64,000 nucleotides of DNA from Gammaproteobacteria bacterium (GCA_011523795.1 WTFY01000002.1:186001-250000), one strand, 5' to 3'; positions 9,423 to 18,672 are shown, numbered from the stretch's first letter. Notes: generated from the letters alone by a model not told the origin. Program-made: numbers and translations.

Positions 9423-10220
9423 ATGTCTTCGGCAAGGGTTAGAAGCTGCCAGGTTCATGCAACGGCGATCGTTGACCCAAATGCCCGTCTGGATACCGGT
9501 GTATCAGTAGGTCCCTATTCGATAATCGGCCCACAGGTCCGGATCGGGAAAAACACCTTGGTAGGACCGCACGTGGTGATTACGGGCGCCACGACCATCG
9601 GTTCCGCAAACCGTATTTTTCAGTTTTCGTCCATCGGAGAGGTTCCGCAGGACAAGAAATACCATGGTGAGCCCAGCGAACTGATCATTGGGGACAACAA
9701 TACGATCCGGGAATATGTGACCATCAATACCGGTACCGAGCATGGTCAGGGGTACACCCGTGTGGGGGATCGCAACTGGATCATGGCCTATGTCCATATC
9801 GCCCATGACTGCACGGTGAGTGATGACACGGTATTTGCCAACGGTGCGACCCTGGCAGGACATGTGGTGGTGGATGAATTTGCGACGTTGGGTGGATTCA
9901 CGCTGGTGCACCAGTTCTGCCGTATAGGCGCACATTCATTCTGCGCCATGGGAACCGCCCTCAACAAGGACCTGCCGCCCTATGTCATGGCATCTGGAAA
10001 TTTTGCTACCCCGCATGGTCTCAACAAGGAAGGGCTGCAGCGCAGGGGATTTTCGGATGCATGTATCAAGGCCCTGCATCAGTCCTACAAGCTCCTAATC
10101 CGAAACAAGGGATCCAGAAAAGAAAGCATCCTGCAGGTGGAAAGCCTGGCCGAGGAGCATCCCGAGGTGCGAAAATTTTTGGACTTCATTCTGGCCAGCA
10201 AAAGGGGGGTTGTGCAGTAG
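9423..10220 (+). CDS. lpxA: Acyl-ACP:UDP-GlcNAc (or UDP-GlcNAc3N) O/N-acyltransferase LpxA
   Basis: LpxA catalyses the first acylation of lipid A synthesis. The 265-residue protein consists of hexapeptide repeats (about residues 8-190) and a helical C-terminus. Visible hallmarks are SIGEVPQDKKYHGEPSELI, the catalytic His in AYVHIAHDCTV (about 128), GGFTLVHQFCRIG and GLNKEGLQRRGFS. The start is ATG 9423. The family normally uses UDP-GlcNAc. Because gnnA and gnnB, which make UDP-GlcNAc3N, lie immediately next door, the real acceptor here may be the 3-amino sugar, giving an amide; that is inference. The gene faces lpxB convergently, with nine bases between the stops. Confidence 0.96.
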   Translation: MSSARVRSCQVHATAIVDPNARLDTGVSVGPYSIIGPQVRIGKNTLVGPHVVITGATTIGSANRIFQFSSIGEVPQDKKYHGEPSELIIGDNNTIREYVTINTGTEHGQGYTRVGDRNWIMAYVHIAHDCTVSDDTVFANGATLAGHVVVDEFATLGGFTLVHQFCRIGAHSFCAMGTALNKDLPPYVMASGNFATPHGLNKEGLQRRGFSDACIKALHQSYKLLIRNKGSRKESILQVESLAEEHPEVRKFLDFILASKRGVVQ

Positions 10221-10229
10221 GCGCCGAAT

Positions 10230-11384
10230 TCACCCGGACTCGATCAGTTGCAAGGCAAGCCTCGCGGTCTCCACCGAACCGTTTTTCTCACCCAAAATCT
10301 TTCGGATTTCACCCATCTCGCGTTTCATCCTGTCCGTGTAGGCCGGGTCTGAAAGCAGCCTTTCCAGTTCCCCTGCAATGTTTTCGGGGCTTGCTTCATG
10401 CTGGATGAATTCCCGGCAAATCTCCCGGTCGGCGATAACGTTTGCGATTCCGGCGTAGCTGAAGTTCACCAGTCTTTTCAGGATCAGGTAGGTGAGCGGT
10501 GAAACCCTGTACAGGATCACCATCGGTGTCTGCATGAGTGTCACCTGAAGGGTTACCGTACCCGAGGTTGCAGCGACGGCATCGCAGGCATCAATGACAT
10601 CGTATATGTCGGAGTTTGTGGCAGTGATGTCTGCAGGTGTGTGCTGAATGTACCTTTCCACCATATGTGCTGGCAAGGTAGGGGCCACAGGCACCACGAA
10701 CTGAAGGTTCCCGAGTCTTTTCGAGAGTGCAAGGGCGGACTGAACCAGGACAGGTAGATTGTGTTCAATTTCACTTTCCCGGCTCCCGGGGAAGATGCCG
10801 ACGATCCTTTTTTCTGCGTCCAGCCCCATGGAGCGGATCAGTGCGGCCCTGTTGGCCGTGGCATGGGCATCTTCAACCAGGGGGTGCCCGACATACGCTA
10901 CCGGTACCCCTGCATCCCTGTAGAAGCTTTCTTCAAAGGGAAATACCGTAGCCATCATGTCTACACAATGCTTGATGACCCGTATACGGGATGAGCGCCA
11001 TGCCCAGATCTGCGGACTGATGTAATAGAGCACCTTGATACCCAGTTTCCTGGCAGCCTTGGCCAGGGGCAGGTTGAAGTCCGGCGAGTCGATGAGCACC
11101 AGCACCTCTGGCCTGTTGAGTTGCAGTTCCTCTTTCATCCTGTTCAGGATTTTGCGCAGTCGGCGGTAGTGCTTCACTGCTTCGGTCAGACCGATGACGG
11201 ACAGTTCCGATACGTCGACGAGGCTATGGAATCCGGCCTGGCGCATCCGTTCGCCTCCGATACCGTAGCAATCCATGTCCGGGTGCAGTTTTTTCAGTGC
11301 GTGCAGCAGCTTGGCCCCGTGCAAATCGCCCGAAGCTTCACCAGCGACGATCATTACGCGCCGGGACAGGCGCTCAGCCGGCAT
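10230..11384 (-). CDS. lpxB: Lipid A disaccharide synthase
   Basis: LpxB is a membrane-associated GT19 glycosyltransferase that joins UDP-2,3-diacyl-glucosamine and lipid X into the tetraacyl disaccharide. The 384-residue protein has the N-terminal VMIVAGEASGDLHGAKL, YGIGGERMRQAGF (about 45-57) and the C-terminal nucleotide-binding GIFPGSRESEIEHNLP, all diagnostic. The open frame extends far upstream, but ATG at 11384 begins the conserved domain and overlaps the 3' end of gnnB by 11 bases (ATGCCGGCTGA), so coupling to gnnB is likely. Unusually for gammaproteobacteria it is inverted relative to lpxA and forms the last gene of the operon gnnA-gnnB-lpxB. Confidence 0.95.
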   Translation of the reverse strand: MPAERLSRRVMIVAGEASGDLHGAKLLHALKKLHPDMDCYGIGGERMRQAGFHSLVDVSELSVIGLTEAVKHYRRLRKILNRMKEELQLNRPEVLVLIDSPDFNLPLAKAARKLGIKVLYYISPQIWAWRSSRIRVIKHCVDMMATVFPFEESFYRDAGVPVAYVGHPLVEDAHATANRAALIRSMGLDAEKRIVGIFPGSRESEIEHNLPVLVQSALALSKRLGNLQFVVPVAPTLPAHMVERYIQHTPADITATNSDIYDVIDACDAVAATSGTVTLQVTLMQTPMVILYRVSPLTYLILKRLVNFSYAGIANVIADREICREFIQHEASPENIAGELERLLSDPAYTDRMKREMGEIRKILGEKNGSVETARLALQLIESG

Positions 11385-12471
11385 GGACCTGCTTGATGGT
11401 ATCGGCAACGGTCTCGATCTGGGAGTGGGATATTTCCGGGAATATCGGCAGGGATATACATCGCCTGCACACCCGGTCCGTATTCGACAGGTCGAGTGAC
11501 CTTGAAATGCTGGAAAAGGCTTTCTGCCGGGGCAGGGGTATCGGGTAGTAAACGGCATGCCCGATCTGGTGTTTCTGCAGTGCATCGATGATGCCTGTTC
11601 GTTCCTGGCTGAGTATCGTGTACTGGTGGTATACATGTGACAGATCATCCGTTTGCCGCGGAATCTGTACCGGCAATGGACCCAGCAGGCTGGCATAGTG
11701 ACTGGCAGCAAGGACCCTTTGCCGGTTGAACTGGTCTATGTGTTTCAGTTTTATCCTCAGGATCACGGCCTGCAACTCGTCGAGACGGCTGTTCCACCCG
11801 ACTGCATGGTGCCGGTTACGGGTCTCGCATCCATGGTTCTTCAGCAATGAGAACTGCGCCGCCAGCTCGTCAGAGTTCGTGGCAAACAGGCCTCCGTCGC
11901 CGCAGCCTCCCAGGTTTTTGCTGGGATAGAAGCTGAAACAGCTTGCATCGCCAAACGTACCCGTATGCTGTTTGGCCAGACGGGAACCGAAGGACTGTGC
12001 ACAGTCCTCAATTACCTGAAGGCCATACCGCCGGGCCAGGGCGCAGATCCCGGGCATGTCGGCTGCCTGTCCGAAAATGTGGACAGGCAGGATGGCCCGG
12101 GTCTTGGGGCTGATTGCCGGTTCGATGGATTCCGCAGTGATGCAGAGTGTAACCGGGTCAATGTCGACATATACGGCTGTAGCCCCCACATGGGCAACGG
12201 CCTCGGCCGTTGCGGCGAAACTGAAAGGGGTCGTGATGACCTCGTCATCCTGCCCGATTCCGCATGCACGCATTGCCAGGTGCAGGGCATCGCTTCCGGA
12301 ATTGCAGGATATGGCATGCTTGACCTGCAGGTATTTCGCCACTTCGTTTTCAAAACGCCTGACATTCGGCCCCTGAACATACTGCGTACCTGAAAGTACT
12401 TCGGCCACGGCAGAGTCGATTTCTTTTTGCAGCATCCTGTACTGCAATTTCAGGTCCAGCATGGGAATCAT
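11374..12471 (-). CDS. gnnB: UDP-3-ketoglucosamine aminotransferase GnnB (DegT/DnrJ/EryC1/StrS family)
   Basis: This is a PLP-dependent sugar-nucleotide aminotransferase of 365 residues. It shows the family features: SGTQYVQGPNVRRFE at the N-terminus, SCNSGSDALHLA (cofactor phosphate site), VIEDCAQSFGS and the PLP lysine in FYPSKNLGGCGDGG. By position (next to a Gfo/Idh dehydrogenase and lpxB) it is assigned as GnnB, which transaminates UDP-3-keto-GlcNAc to UDP-GlcNAc3N with glutamate, as established in Acidithiobacillus ferrooxidans, where gnnA/gnnB also lie between lpxA and lpxB. The first ATG of the conserved N-terminus (MIPML) is at 12471; the longer frame overlaps gnnA and is not used. 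Family membership is certain; substrate is inferred from context. Confidence 0.86.
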   Translation of the reverse strand: MIPMLDLKLQYRMLQKEIDSAVAEVLSGTQYVQGPNVRRFENEVAKYLQVKHAISCNSGSDALHLAMRACGIGQDDEVITTPFSFAATAEAVAHVGATAVYVDIDPVTLCITAESIEPAISPKTRAILPVHIFGQAADMPGICALARRYGLQVIEDCAQSFGSRLAKQHTGTFGDASCFSFYPSKNLGGCGDGGLFATNSDELAAQFSLLKNHGCETRNRHHAVGWNSRLDELQAVILRIKLKHIDQFNRQRVLAASHYASLLGPLPVQIPRQTDDLSHVYHQYTILSQERTGIIDALQKHQIGHAVYYPIPLPRQKAFSSISRSLDLSNTDRVCRRCISLPIFPEISHSQIETVADTIKQVHAG

Positions 12472-12502
12472 AATGCGCGAATAAGAAGTACGTTCGGAAT
12501 AT

Positions 12503-13435
12503 TCAGGCCAGTTGCTTGCTGATTGAAATTGCCGTTTCCAGGGCGCGTTTGCCATCCTGCCCGCTGACCTTGGGCTGGGTGCCGTATCTGATGCAGTGCA
12601 GAAAGCTTTCGATTTCAACAAGCAGCGCATCATATTCGGCACAACTGGTTTTTTGCACCACGATGTTGGGTACGCCGGGGTACAGTTCATGCTGTCCTTT
12701 GCGATAGACGGCCAATTCGCTGTTCTGGAAATCCACAGAAAGGTAGGCGTCGTGCTGGAAGATGCGCATTTTGCGGTCTGTAGCCATGCTCACCCGGCTG
12801 GCTGTAACGTTTGCGACGCACCCGTTTTCAAAGGTTATCCTTGCATTGGCGATGTCGATGTCATTGGACAGTACCGGTATGCCCCGGGCATCAATCTTGT
12901 TCACATCGGAATTCACGATATCCAGGATGATGTCGATATCGTGAATCATCAGGTCGAGGATCACGTTGACTTCCGTGCCGCGTATCCTGTAGGGAGCCAG
13001 GCGATGGGATTCGATGAACAGTGCCTCTTTCAGTTCTCTTTCCAGTTCCACGATCGCAGGGTTGAAACGCTCCAGGTGTCCGACCTGCAACACCCTGTTG
13101 CACTCCTTGGCCAGCGAGATCAGTTCATCGGCCTGCTCGAGGGTCGCGGTGATTGGTTTTTCTACCAGGACATGCGACCGGTTACGCAGAAAATCCCTTA
13201 CCACGTCAAAGTGCAGGTCTGTAGGCACTGCAATGCTGACTGCCTCCACCTGTCCCAGGAGTTCATGGTAGTCAGTAACGGGCCTGCAGGAGGTTTCGGC
13301 TGCAACTTCCTGCGCCTTTCCAGGATCCGTATCGCAAACGGCTACCAGCTTGCAGTTTTTCAGCTGATGGAATTTCAGTGCATGGAACCTGCCCAGGTGG
13401 CCTGTTCCGATTACTGCCGTTTGTATCTCTTGCAT
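12503..13435 (-). CDS. gnnA: UDP-GlcNAc 3-dehydrogenase GnnA (Gfo/Idh/MocA family)
   Basis: A 310-residue NAD-dependent oxidoreductase. The Rossmann fold appears as AVIGTGHLGRFHALKF at residues 7-22. The catalytic EKP motif is in HVLVEKPITATLEQA (about 88-102), and the C-terminal Gfo/Idh domain includes GHLERFNPA and LMIHDIDIILDI. In the GnnA role it oxidises the 3-hydroxyl of UDP-GlcNAc to the 3-ketone that GnnB then aminates. Assignment to GnnA rather than another sugar dehydrogenase rests on pairing with gnnB 31 bases downstream and with lpxB. The start is ATG 13435, with a weak GGAA upstream. It is divergent from rnhB, and a shared palindromic -10 candidate lies between them. Confidence 0.84.
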   Translation of the reverse strand: MQEIQTAVIGTGHLGRFHALKFHQLKNCKLVAVCDTDPGKAQEVAAETSCRPVTDYHELLGQVEAVSIAVPTDLHFDVVRDFLRNRSHVLVEKPITATLEQADELISLAKECNRVLQVGHLERFNPAIVELERELKEALFIESHRLAPYRIRGTEVNVILDLMIHDIDIILDIVNSDVNKIDARGIPVLSNDIDIANARITFENGCVANVTASRVSMATDRKMRIFQHDAYLSVDFQNSELAVYRKGQHELYPGVPNIVVQKTSCAEYDALLVEIESFLHCIRYGTQPKVSGQDGKRALETAISISKQLA

Positions 13436-13467
13436 GCTATTTCCAGTATTCTTCCGATGAGTGTGCA

Positions 13468-13475
13468 GTATACTA
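13468..13475. promoter_or_regulatory. Shared palindromic -10 candidate, gnnA/rnhB divergon
   Basis: AGTATACT is a perfect palindrome that gives TATACT on both strands. It is 33 bases from the gnnA ATG on one side and about 21 bases from the earliest rnhB start on the other. No good -35 is visible on either side. It would make the two promoters mutually exclusive or co-regulated. Confidence 0.35.
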
Positions 13476-13495
13476 TGTGTGCAGAGTATTGACCC

Positions 13496-14134
13496 TTGTA
13501 TTTGGCAGGTCGGCGGACCTGGTTATCTTTGTTGACAGACAGAAAATTTCACCCGCAGGAGCCAGTGGCCGGAATTGATGAAGCGGGTCGTGGCTCGCTG
13601 GCTGGACCGGTACTTGCTGCGATAGTGGTCTTGCATCCGGAACGCCCTGTCGAAGGCCTGAGGGATTCCAAAAAGCTTGCCCCGGGCCGGCGCAAGCAGC
13701 TTTTCGAGGAAATCCGGTCCAAGGCTACATTTTGCGCGATTGGACAGGCCACGGCAGCCGAAATTGACGAGTTGAACATCCATCATGCAACATTGCTTGC
13801 CATGCGGCGGGCCTGGTCTGAAGTGCCTTTTGAGGTGGGGCATGTGCTGGTGGACGGCCTGCACTGCCCGGAACTTGCCGCGCCATGCACGGCCATTGTC
13901 AGGGGGGACCTGTCTGTCCCGGTGATCAGCGCCGCGTCCATACTGGCCAAGGTAGCCCGGGATGAAGCCATGCTGGCGTACCATGGACAGTGCTCGCATT
14001 ACGGGTTTGACCGGAATAAGGGCTACCCGACTGCCCAGCATATAGCCGCCCTGCATGAGCATGGGCCTTCGGACCTGCATCGCAGAAGTTTCCGGCCTGT
14101 CCGGGAGGTCATGCGGGGCCAGGCTGGTGTATAG
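13496..14134 (+). CDS. rnhB: Ribonuclease HII
   Basis: RNase HII removes ribonucleotides and RNA primers from DNA-RNA hybrids. The catalytic DE pair is in VAGIDEAGRGSLAGPV. Further acidic residues are in VLVDGLHCPEL and in SAASILAKVARDEAM, and NKGYPTAQH completes the signature. The total length from TTG 13496 is 212 residues. The true start is uncertain: TTG codons at 13502, 13529 and 13532 and GTG 13565 are in frame, and an AGGAG lies four bases before GTG 13565, which would leave almost no leader before the conserved core. It precedes dnaE by 18 bases, the usual order (lpxB)-rnhB-dnaE minus the adjacent lpxB. Confidence 0.92.
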   Translation: MYLAGRRTWLSLLTDRKFHPQEPVAGIDEAGRGSLAGPVLAAIVVLHPERPVEGLRDSKKLAPGRRKQLFEEIRSKATFCAIGQATAAEIDELNIHHATLLAMRRAWSEVPFEVGHVLVDGLHCPELAAPCTAIVRGDLSVPVISAASILAKVARDEAMLAYHGQCSHYGFDRNKGYPTAQHIAALHEHGPSDLHRRSFRPVREVMRGQAGV

Positions 14135-14152
14135 AATCCCGGGCAGAATTCC

Positions 14153-17100
14153 ATGAGCCAGTTTGTACATTTGCACTTGCACACCGAGTACTCGCTCGTG
14201 GACAGCATCGTCCGGGTACCTGAGCTGATGGAGTCTGTGAGCAGTCAGGGAATGGCATCTGTGGCGCTGACGGACGTGGATAACCTGTTTGCTCTGGTGA
14301 AGTTCTACCGGGCTGCACTGCTGAACGGTGTCAAGCCTATCATCGGTCTGGAGGCCCGGGTGTCAGGTCTGTCGGAAGGGGAGCCGGATTCCAGGGTCAT
14401 ATTCCTGTGCGGGAATGAGACCGGTTACAAAACGCTCACCAAGTGGCTTACCAGGGCGTACCTGGAGAGCCAGGACGTCAACGGGCCGGTGTTGCAGCGT
14501 GACTGGCTGGCCGGTTCGGGTGAGGGGCTGATCGTGTTGTCTGGAGCAAGGAATGGGGATGTCGGCAGGGCGATTCTTGCCGGCTCCGAAACCCAGGCTC
14601 ACGCATGCGTGGAGTTCTGGCGCTCGCATTTTCCGGACCGTTACTACATTGAGCTTCAGCGTACCGGGCGAGAGGATGAAGAAAGATATATCAGCACTGC
14701 ACTGGAGCTGGCTGCAACTTTTTCCCTGCCTGTCGTTGCCAGCAACGATGTGCGGTTTTTGCGCGGTCATGATTATGAGGCACACGAGGCACGCGTGTGC
14801 ATCCAGTCGGGTTGCGTGCTGGATGATCCCCGCAGGCTGCATGCCTACTCCAATCAGCAGTACCTGCGCAACGGGGAAGAAATGGCAGAGCTGTTCTCGG
14901 ACATACCCGAAGCGGTCACTAACAGCATCGAGATTGCAAAGCGATGCAATGTCACCCTGACTTTGGGCGAGAGCGTGCTGCCCAAATTTCCGATTCCGGG
15001 GTCGCTCACGCCCCAGGAATACATCCTTGATGAAGCACAGGAGGGCCTGTCCAAACGTCTGGAGAAAAAAGACAGGGAGCCAGCCCGGCTTGCGGAACAG
15101 GATTATCAGTCACGGCTGCAAAATGAGCTGGAAGTCATCAATTCCATGGGGTATGCGGGGTACTTTCTGATCGTGGCCGACTTTATCAGGTGGGCGAAGG
15201 AAAATTCGATACCTGTAGGGCCGGGCAGGGGTTCGGGTGCCGGCTCCCTGGTTTCCTATGCGCTCGGCATTACCGACATCGACCCCATGGAGTATGACCT
15301 GCTGTTTGAGCGCTTCTTGAACCCTGACCGCATTTCAATGCCTGACTTCGACATAGATTTCTGCATGACCAATCGTGACCGTGTGATCGAGTACGTGGCC
15401 GGACGCTATGGGCAGGCACGCGTCAGCCAGATCATCACTTACGGCAGCATGGCCGCACGGGCCGTGGTACGTGACGTAGGCCGCGTGCTCGGGTATCCGT
15501 ACGGTTTTGTCGATCGCATTGCAAAACTGATTCCGTTTGAGGTCGGCATGACTCTGGACAAGGCGCTGGAGCGTGAACCGGCACTGCAGGAGCAGTACCG
15601 GAGCGAGGAGGACGTGCGCGCGGTTGTGGACATGGCCCGGCGCCTGGAAGGGCTCGTGCGCAATGCAGGCAAGCATGCCGGGGGGGTTGTCATCGCGCCT
15701 TCGGACTTGACGGAGTTTACTCCCCTGTACTGTGAAGCCGGAGGCGCAAACGTGGTCACGCAGCTTGACAAGGACGATGTGGAAACCATTGGCCTGGTCA
15801 AGTTCGACTTCCTGGGCCTGCGCACTCTCACCATCATTGACCATACCGTCCGTATGGCAAACGAGAAGCTTTCCAGGCAAGGCCTGGAAGGGGTATCGGT
15901 CGACACGATACCGCTTGATGACGGGGCGACCTACGAAACGCTCCGGTCCCAGCAGACCACAGCCGTATTTCAGCTGGAATCCAGTGGTATCAGGGATATC
16001 ATCAAGCGGCTCAAGCCGGACAATTTCAACGATATCGTCGCCTTGGTGGCATTGTACCGGCCTGGTCCATTGCAGTCGGGCATGGTAGAGGATTTCATCC
16101 AGCGCAAGCACGGCGCACGTGTAAATTATTTTCACCCGGACCTGGAGCCTGTTCTCAGGCATACCTATGGTGTCATCCTGTACCAGGAACAGGTGATGCA
16201 GATTGCACAGATCCTCGCCGGGTACACCCTGGGCGGCGCAGATATCCTGCGGCGTGCAATGGGCAAGAAAAAACCGGAAGAAATGGCCCAGCAGCGCGAA
16301 ATCTTTGTCTCGGGAGCCGTGGAGCGCGGGGTGCGGGAAATCACTGCAAGCCACATATTTGACCTGATGGAAAAGTTTGCAGGATACGGTTTCAACAAGT
16401 CCCACTCTGTGGCCTATGCCTTGCTTGCATACCAGACGATCTGGCTGAAAACACACTTTCCTGCCGAATTCATGTCTTCTGTCATGTCGTCCGATATCGA
16501 CAATACCGACAAGGTAGTCAATCTCATCGACGAATGCCGCCGGCTGGGTCTCGGGGTGCTGCCGCCGGACATCAACAGTTCCCATCATGACTTCACCGTG
16601 CCGGATGACATGAATATCCTGTACGGACTGGGTGCCATCAAGGGCGTGGGCCGTGCAGCGGCTCAGCAGATCGTGGACGTGCGCAACGAGCATGGAGAGT
16701 TCAGGACCCTGGATGAGTTCTGCATGCGCCTGGACACGCAAAAGGTCAACAGGCGCTGTACCGAGGCCTTGATCCGGGCCGGTGCGATGGACTGTTTTGG
16801 ACATACCCGTGCGGCATTGTTTGAACATCTCGACAAGGCACTGCGCAACGCCGACCAGCGCTTACGTGACAGCCATGCGGGACAGAACGACATGTTTACC
16901 GAGTTTGATGCAGGCTCTCATGACGAGGCGATCCGGGTCATCGAGGAATGGAACGACGAAATGAAGCTGTCCGGGGAGCGCCAGACACTCGGACTGTACC
17001 TGACAGGCCATCCGGTAGAGCGGTATCAGGAAGAGCTCCAGAGGATTACCCGCAACACGCTGGGGCAGTTGCTGAACAACGGTGCGAGCGGGTCACCGCA

Positions 17101-17653
17101 GCCACGGCAGTCTCGAGAGGAGGCTGGCAAACAGGTATTCGTAGCAGGGCTGCTGGACCAGATCAGGCTGCGCAACAGTGCCAAGGGACGCATTGCATTC
17201 CTTACGCTGGACGACAACACCGGGCGCATTGATGTGGCGGTGTTTGCGAGTGACTATGCCCGGTATAATCCCTTGCTGGTCAAGGACGCCATCCTGATCG
17301 TCAAGGGAACCCTCGGCTGGGATGAGTTTGCCGAGCAGGTACGCGTTCGTGCCGACAGGATCTGGAGCTTTGGCGAATACCTGAAAAATTACGGTGGTCT
17401 GCTGAATATCCGGGTGAGGGCGGGCGGGTCTTCTCCTTCCTGGGTAGGAGAACTGCAACGGCAGCTGATGCCCTTCAGGGATGGAGACTGTTCTGTCCGC
17501 CTCGAATACGAAAGCCGTTCGGTCACGGCACAGCTCGAGTTCTCGAAAGACTGGAATGTATCTCTCGATCCCAGGCTGTTGCAGGAACTCAGAGAGATTT
17601 CCGAGGTGCTGGGAATAAATGTGGTATACAAGAAGCCGGAAATTAATGCATGA
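14153..17653 (+). CDS. dnaE: DNA polymerase III alpha subunit
   Basis: This is the replicative polymerase, 1166 residues, the usual size for gammaproteobacterial DnaE1. The N-terminal PHP domain begins FVHLHLHTEYSLVDS. The polymerase core has GPGRGSGAGSLVSYALGI and the catalytic aspartates in MPDFDIDFC (about residues 397-405). Further motifs are KHAGGVVIAP, FQLESSGI and the helix-hairpin-helix region around LYGLGAIKGVG. The C-terminal OB-fold (from about 990) contains VFVAGLLDQIRLR. The start is ATG 14153; a TAGAAT hexamer at 14132-14137, within the end of rnhB, could serve as its own -10. accA follows after 62 bases. Confidence 0.98.
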   Translation: MSQFVHLHLHTEYSLVDSIVRVPELMESVSSQGMASVALTDVDNLFALVKFYRAALLNGVKPIIGLEARVSGLSEGEPDSRVIFLCGNETGYKTLTKWLTRAYLESQDVNGPVLQRDWLAGSGEGLIVLSGARNGDVGRAILAGSETQAHACVEFWRSHFPDRYYIELQRTGREDEERYISTALELAATFSLPVVASNDVRFLRGHDYEAHEARVCIQSGCVLDDPRRLHAYSNQQYLRNGEEMAELFSDIPEAVTNSIEIAKRCNVTLTLGESVLPKFPIPGSLTPQEYILDEAQEGLSKRLEKKDREPARLAEQDYQSRLQNELEVINSMGYAGYFLIVADFIRWAKENSIPVGPGRGSGAGSLVSYALGITDIDPMEYDLLFERFLNPDRISMPDFDIDFCMTNRDRVIEYVAGRYGQARVSQIITYGSMAARAVVRDVGRVLGYPYGFVDRIAKLIPFEVGMTLDKALEREPALQEQYRSEEDVRAVVDMARRLEGLVRNAGKHAGGVVIAPSDLTEFTPLYCEAGGANVVTQLDKDDVETIGLVKFDFLGLRTLTIIDHTVRMANEKLSRQGLEGVSVDTIPLDDGATYETLRSQQTTAVFQLESSGIRDIIKRLKPDNFNDIVALVALYRPGPLQSGMVEDFIQRKHGARVNYFHPDLEPVLRHTYGVILYQEQVMQIAQILAGYTLGGADILRRAMGKKKPEEMAQQREIFVSGAVERGVREITASHIFDLMEKFAGYGFNKSHSVAYALLAYQTIWLKTHFPAEFMSSVMSSDIDNTDKVVNLIDECRRLGLGVLPPDINSSHHDFTVPDDMNILYGLGAIKGVGRAAAQQIVDVRNEHGEFRTLDEFCMRLDTQKVNRRCTEALIRAGAMDCFGHTRAALFEHLDKALRNADQRLRDSHAGQNDMFTEFDAGSHDEAIRVIEEWNDEMKLSGERQTLGLYLTGHPVERYQEELQRITRNTLGQLLNNGASGSPQPRQSREEAGKQVFVAGLLDQIRLRNSAKGRIAFLTLDDNTGRIDVAVFASDYARYNPLLVKDAILIVKGTLGWDEFAEQVRVRADRIWSFGEYLKNYGGLLNIRVRAGGSSPSWVGELQRQLMPFRDGDCSVRLEYESRSVTAQLEFSKDWNVSLDPRLLQELREISEVLGINVVYKKPEINA

Positions 17654-17660
17654 TTGCAGC

Positions 17661-17687
17661 CATGTACGTAATAAAATCATGTACATG
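17661..17687. promoter_or_regulatory. Repeated CATGTAC motif upstream of accA
   Basis: CATGTAC occurs at 17661-17667 and again at 17678-17684, 17 bases apart; the second copy is part of the perfect palindrome CATGTACATG (17678-17687). A TAAAAT hexamer lies between them at 17672-17677. The arrangement looks like an operator flanking a -10 in the dnaE-accA gap. No regulator is identifiable. Confidence 0.3.
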
Positions 17688-17715
17688 ACACAAAGTTTTA
17701 CAGTTGATTACCCGG

Positions 17716-18672
17716 ATGAATCCTGACTATCTTGATTTTGAACAGCCTATTGCAGAGCTTGAGGCCAAAATCGAAGAATTGAGATTGGTCGAAGATACCA
17801 ATGAATTCGATCTCAACGAGGAGATCTCGCGCTTGCAGTCCAAGTCGAGGAGCCTGGTCGAGTCGATCTTTCGCAACCTCACTCCGTGGCAGGTCGCGCA
17901 ACTTGCCCGACACCCCAAGCGACCCTACACGCTGGATTACGTCAAGCGTTTGTTCAAGGGTTTTACCGAGCTGCATGGTGACAGGATGTATGCAGACGAT
18001 GCCGCGATCGTTGCAGGCATCGCCAGGTTTGAAAAACAGTCCGTGGCAATCATAGGTCACCAGAAAGGGCACAACACGAACGAGAACATTCGACGGAATT
18101 TTGGCATGCCGCGGCCCGAAGGGTACCGCAAGGCACTGAGAATCATGGAACTCGCTGAACGTTTTGGAATGCCGGTTCTGACTTTCGTGGACACGCCCGG
18201 GGCTTACCCGGGTATCGGTGCAGAGGAGCGGGGACAGAGTCAGGCCATTGCACAGAATCTGCAGCGCATGGCTGAATTGCGAACCCCGATCTTGAGTACG
18301 GTCATCGGGGAAGGGGGCTCTGGCGGTGCACTGGCGATTGGTGTGTGTGATCATTTGTCCATGCTGAGCTACAGCACCTACTCGGTGATTTCTCCTGAAG
18401 GCTGTGCATCGATACTATGGAAAGATGCAGGCAGGGCCGAGGATGCAGCCGTTGCACTCGGAATTACCGCCACACGGCTGAAAGAGCTGAACCTGATCGA
18501 CCAGATCATCGAGGAGCCTCTGGGCGGAGCCCACCGGGATATCGACCTGACTTGTGAAAACGTGCGCAAGGCAATTTCCGGCAAACTGAGAGAACTGAAG
18601 GCCATGGCCGTCGATGACCTGCTGGAAGCCCGTTTTGAGCGGCTGACGCGATACGGGGAATTCAAGCTGTAG
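17716..18672 (+). CDS. accA: Acetyl-CoA carboxylase carboxyltransferase subunit alpha
   Basis: AccA is one half of the carboxyltransferase that transfers CO2 from biotin-BCCP to acetyl-CoA, producing malonyl-CoA for fatty acids. The 318-residue product begins [19 protein letters not shown], the standard AccA N-terminus. It contains the crotonase-fold segments [44 protein letters not shown] and [12 protein letters not shown]. The start is ATG 17716; TTG 17704 in frame would add four residues. There is no strong Shine-Dalgarno. The partner accD, often placed after trpB/trpA in such genomes, is not within the window. tilS follows. Confidence 0.97.
   Translation: MNPDYLDFEQPIAELEAKIEELRLVEDTNEFDLNEEISRLQSKSRSLVESIFRNLTPWQVAQLARHPKRPYTLDYVKRLFKGFTELHGDRMYADDAAIVAGIARFEKQSVAIIGHQKGHNTNENIRRNFGMPRPEGYRKALRIMELAERFGMPVLTFVDTPGAYPGIGAEERGQSQAIAQNLQRMAELRTPILSTVIGEGGSGGALAIGVCDHLSMLSYSTYSVISPEGCASILWKDAGRAEDAAVALGITATRLKELNLIDQIIEEPLGGAHRDIDLTCENVRKAISGKLRELKAMAVDDLLEARFERLTRYGEFKL

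Noticed and set aside
15335-16828. A 497-codon open frame on the minus strand opposite dnaE
   Set aside because: Shadow of the strongly conserved dnaE polymerase core; no family features.
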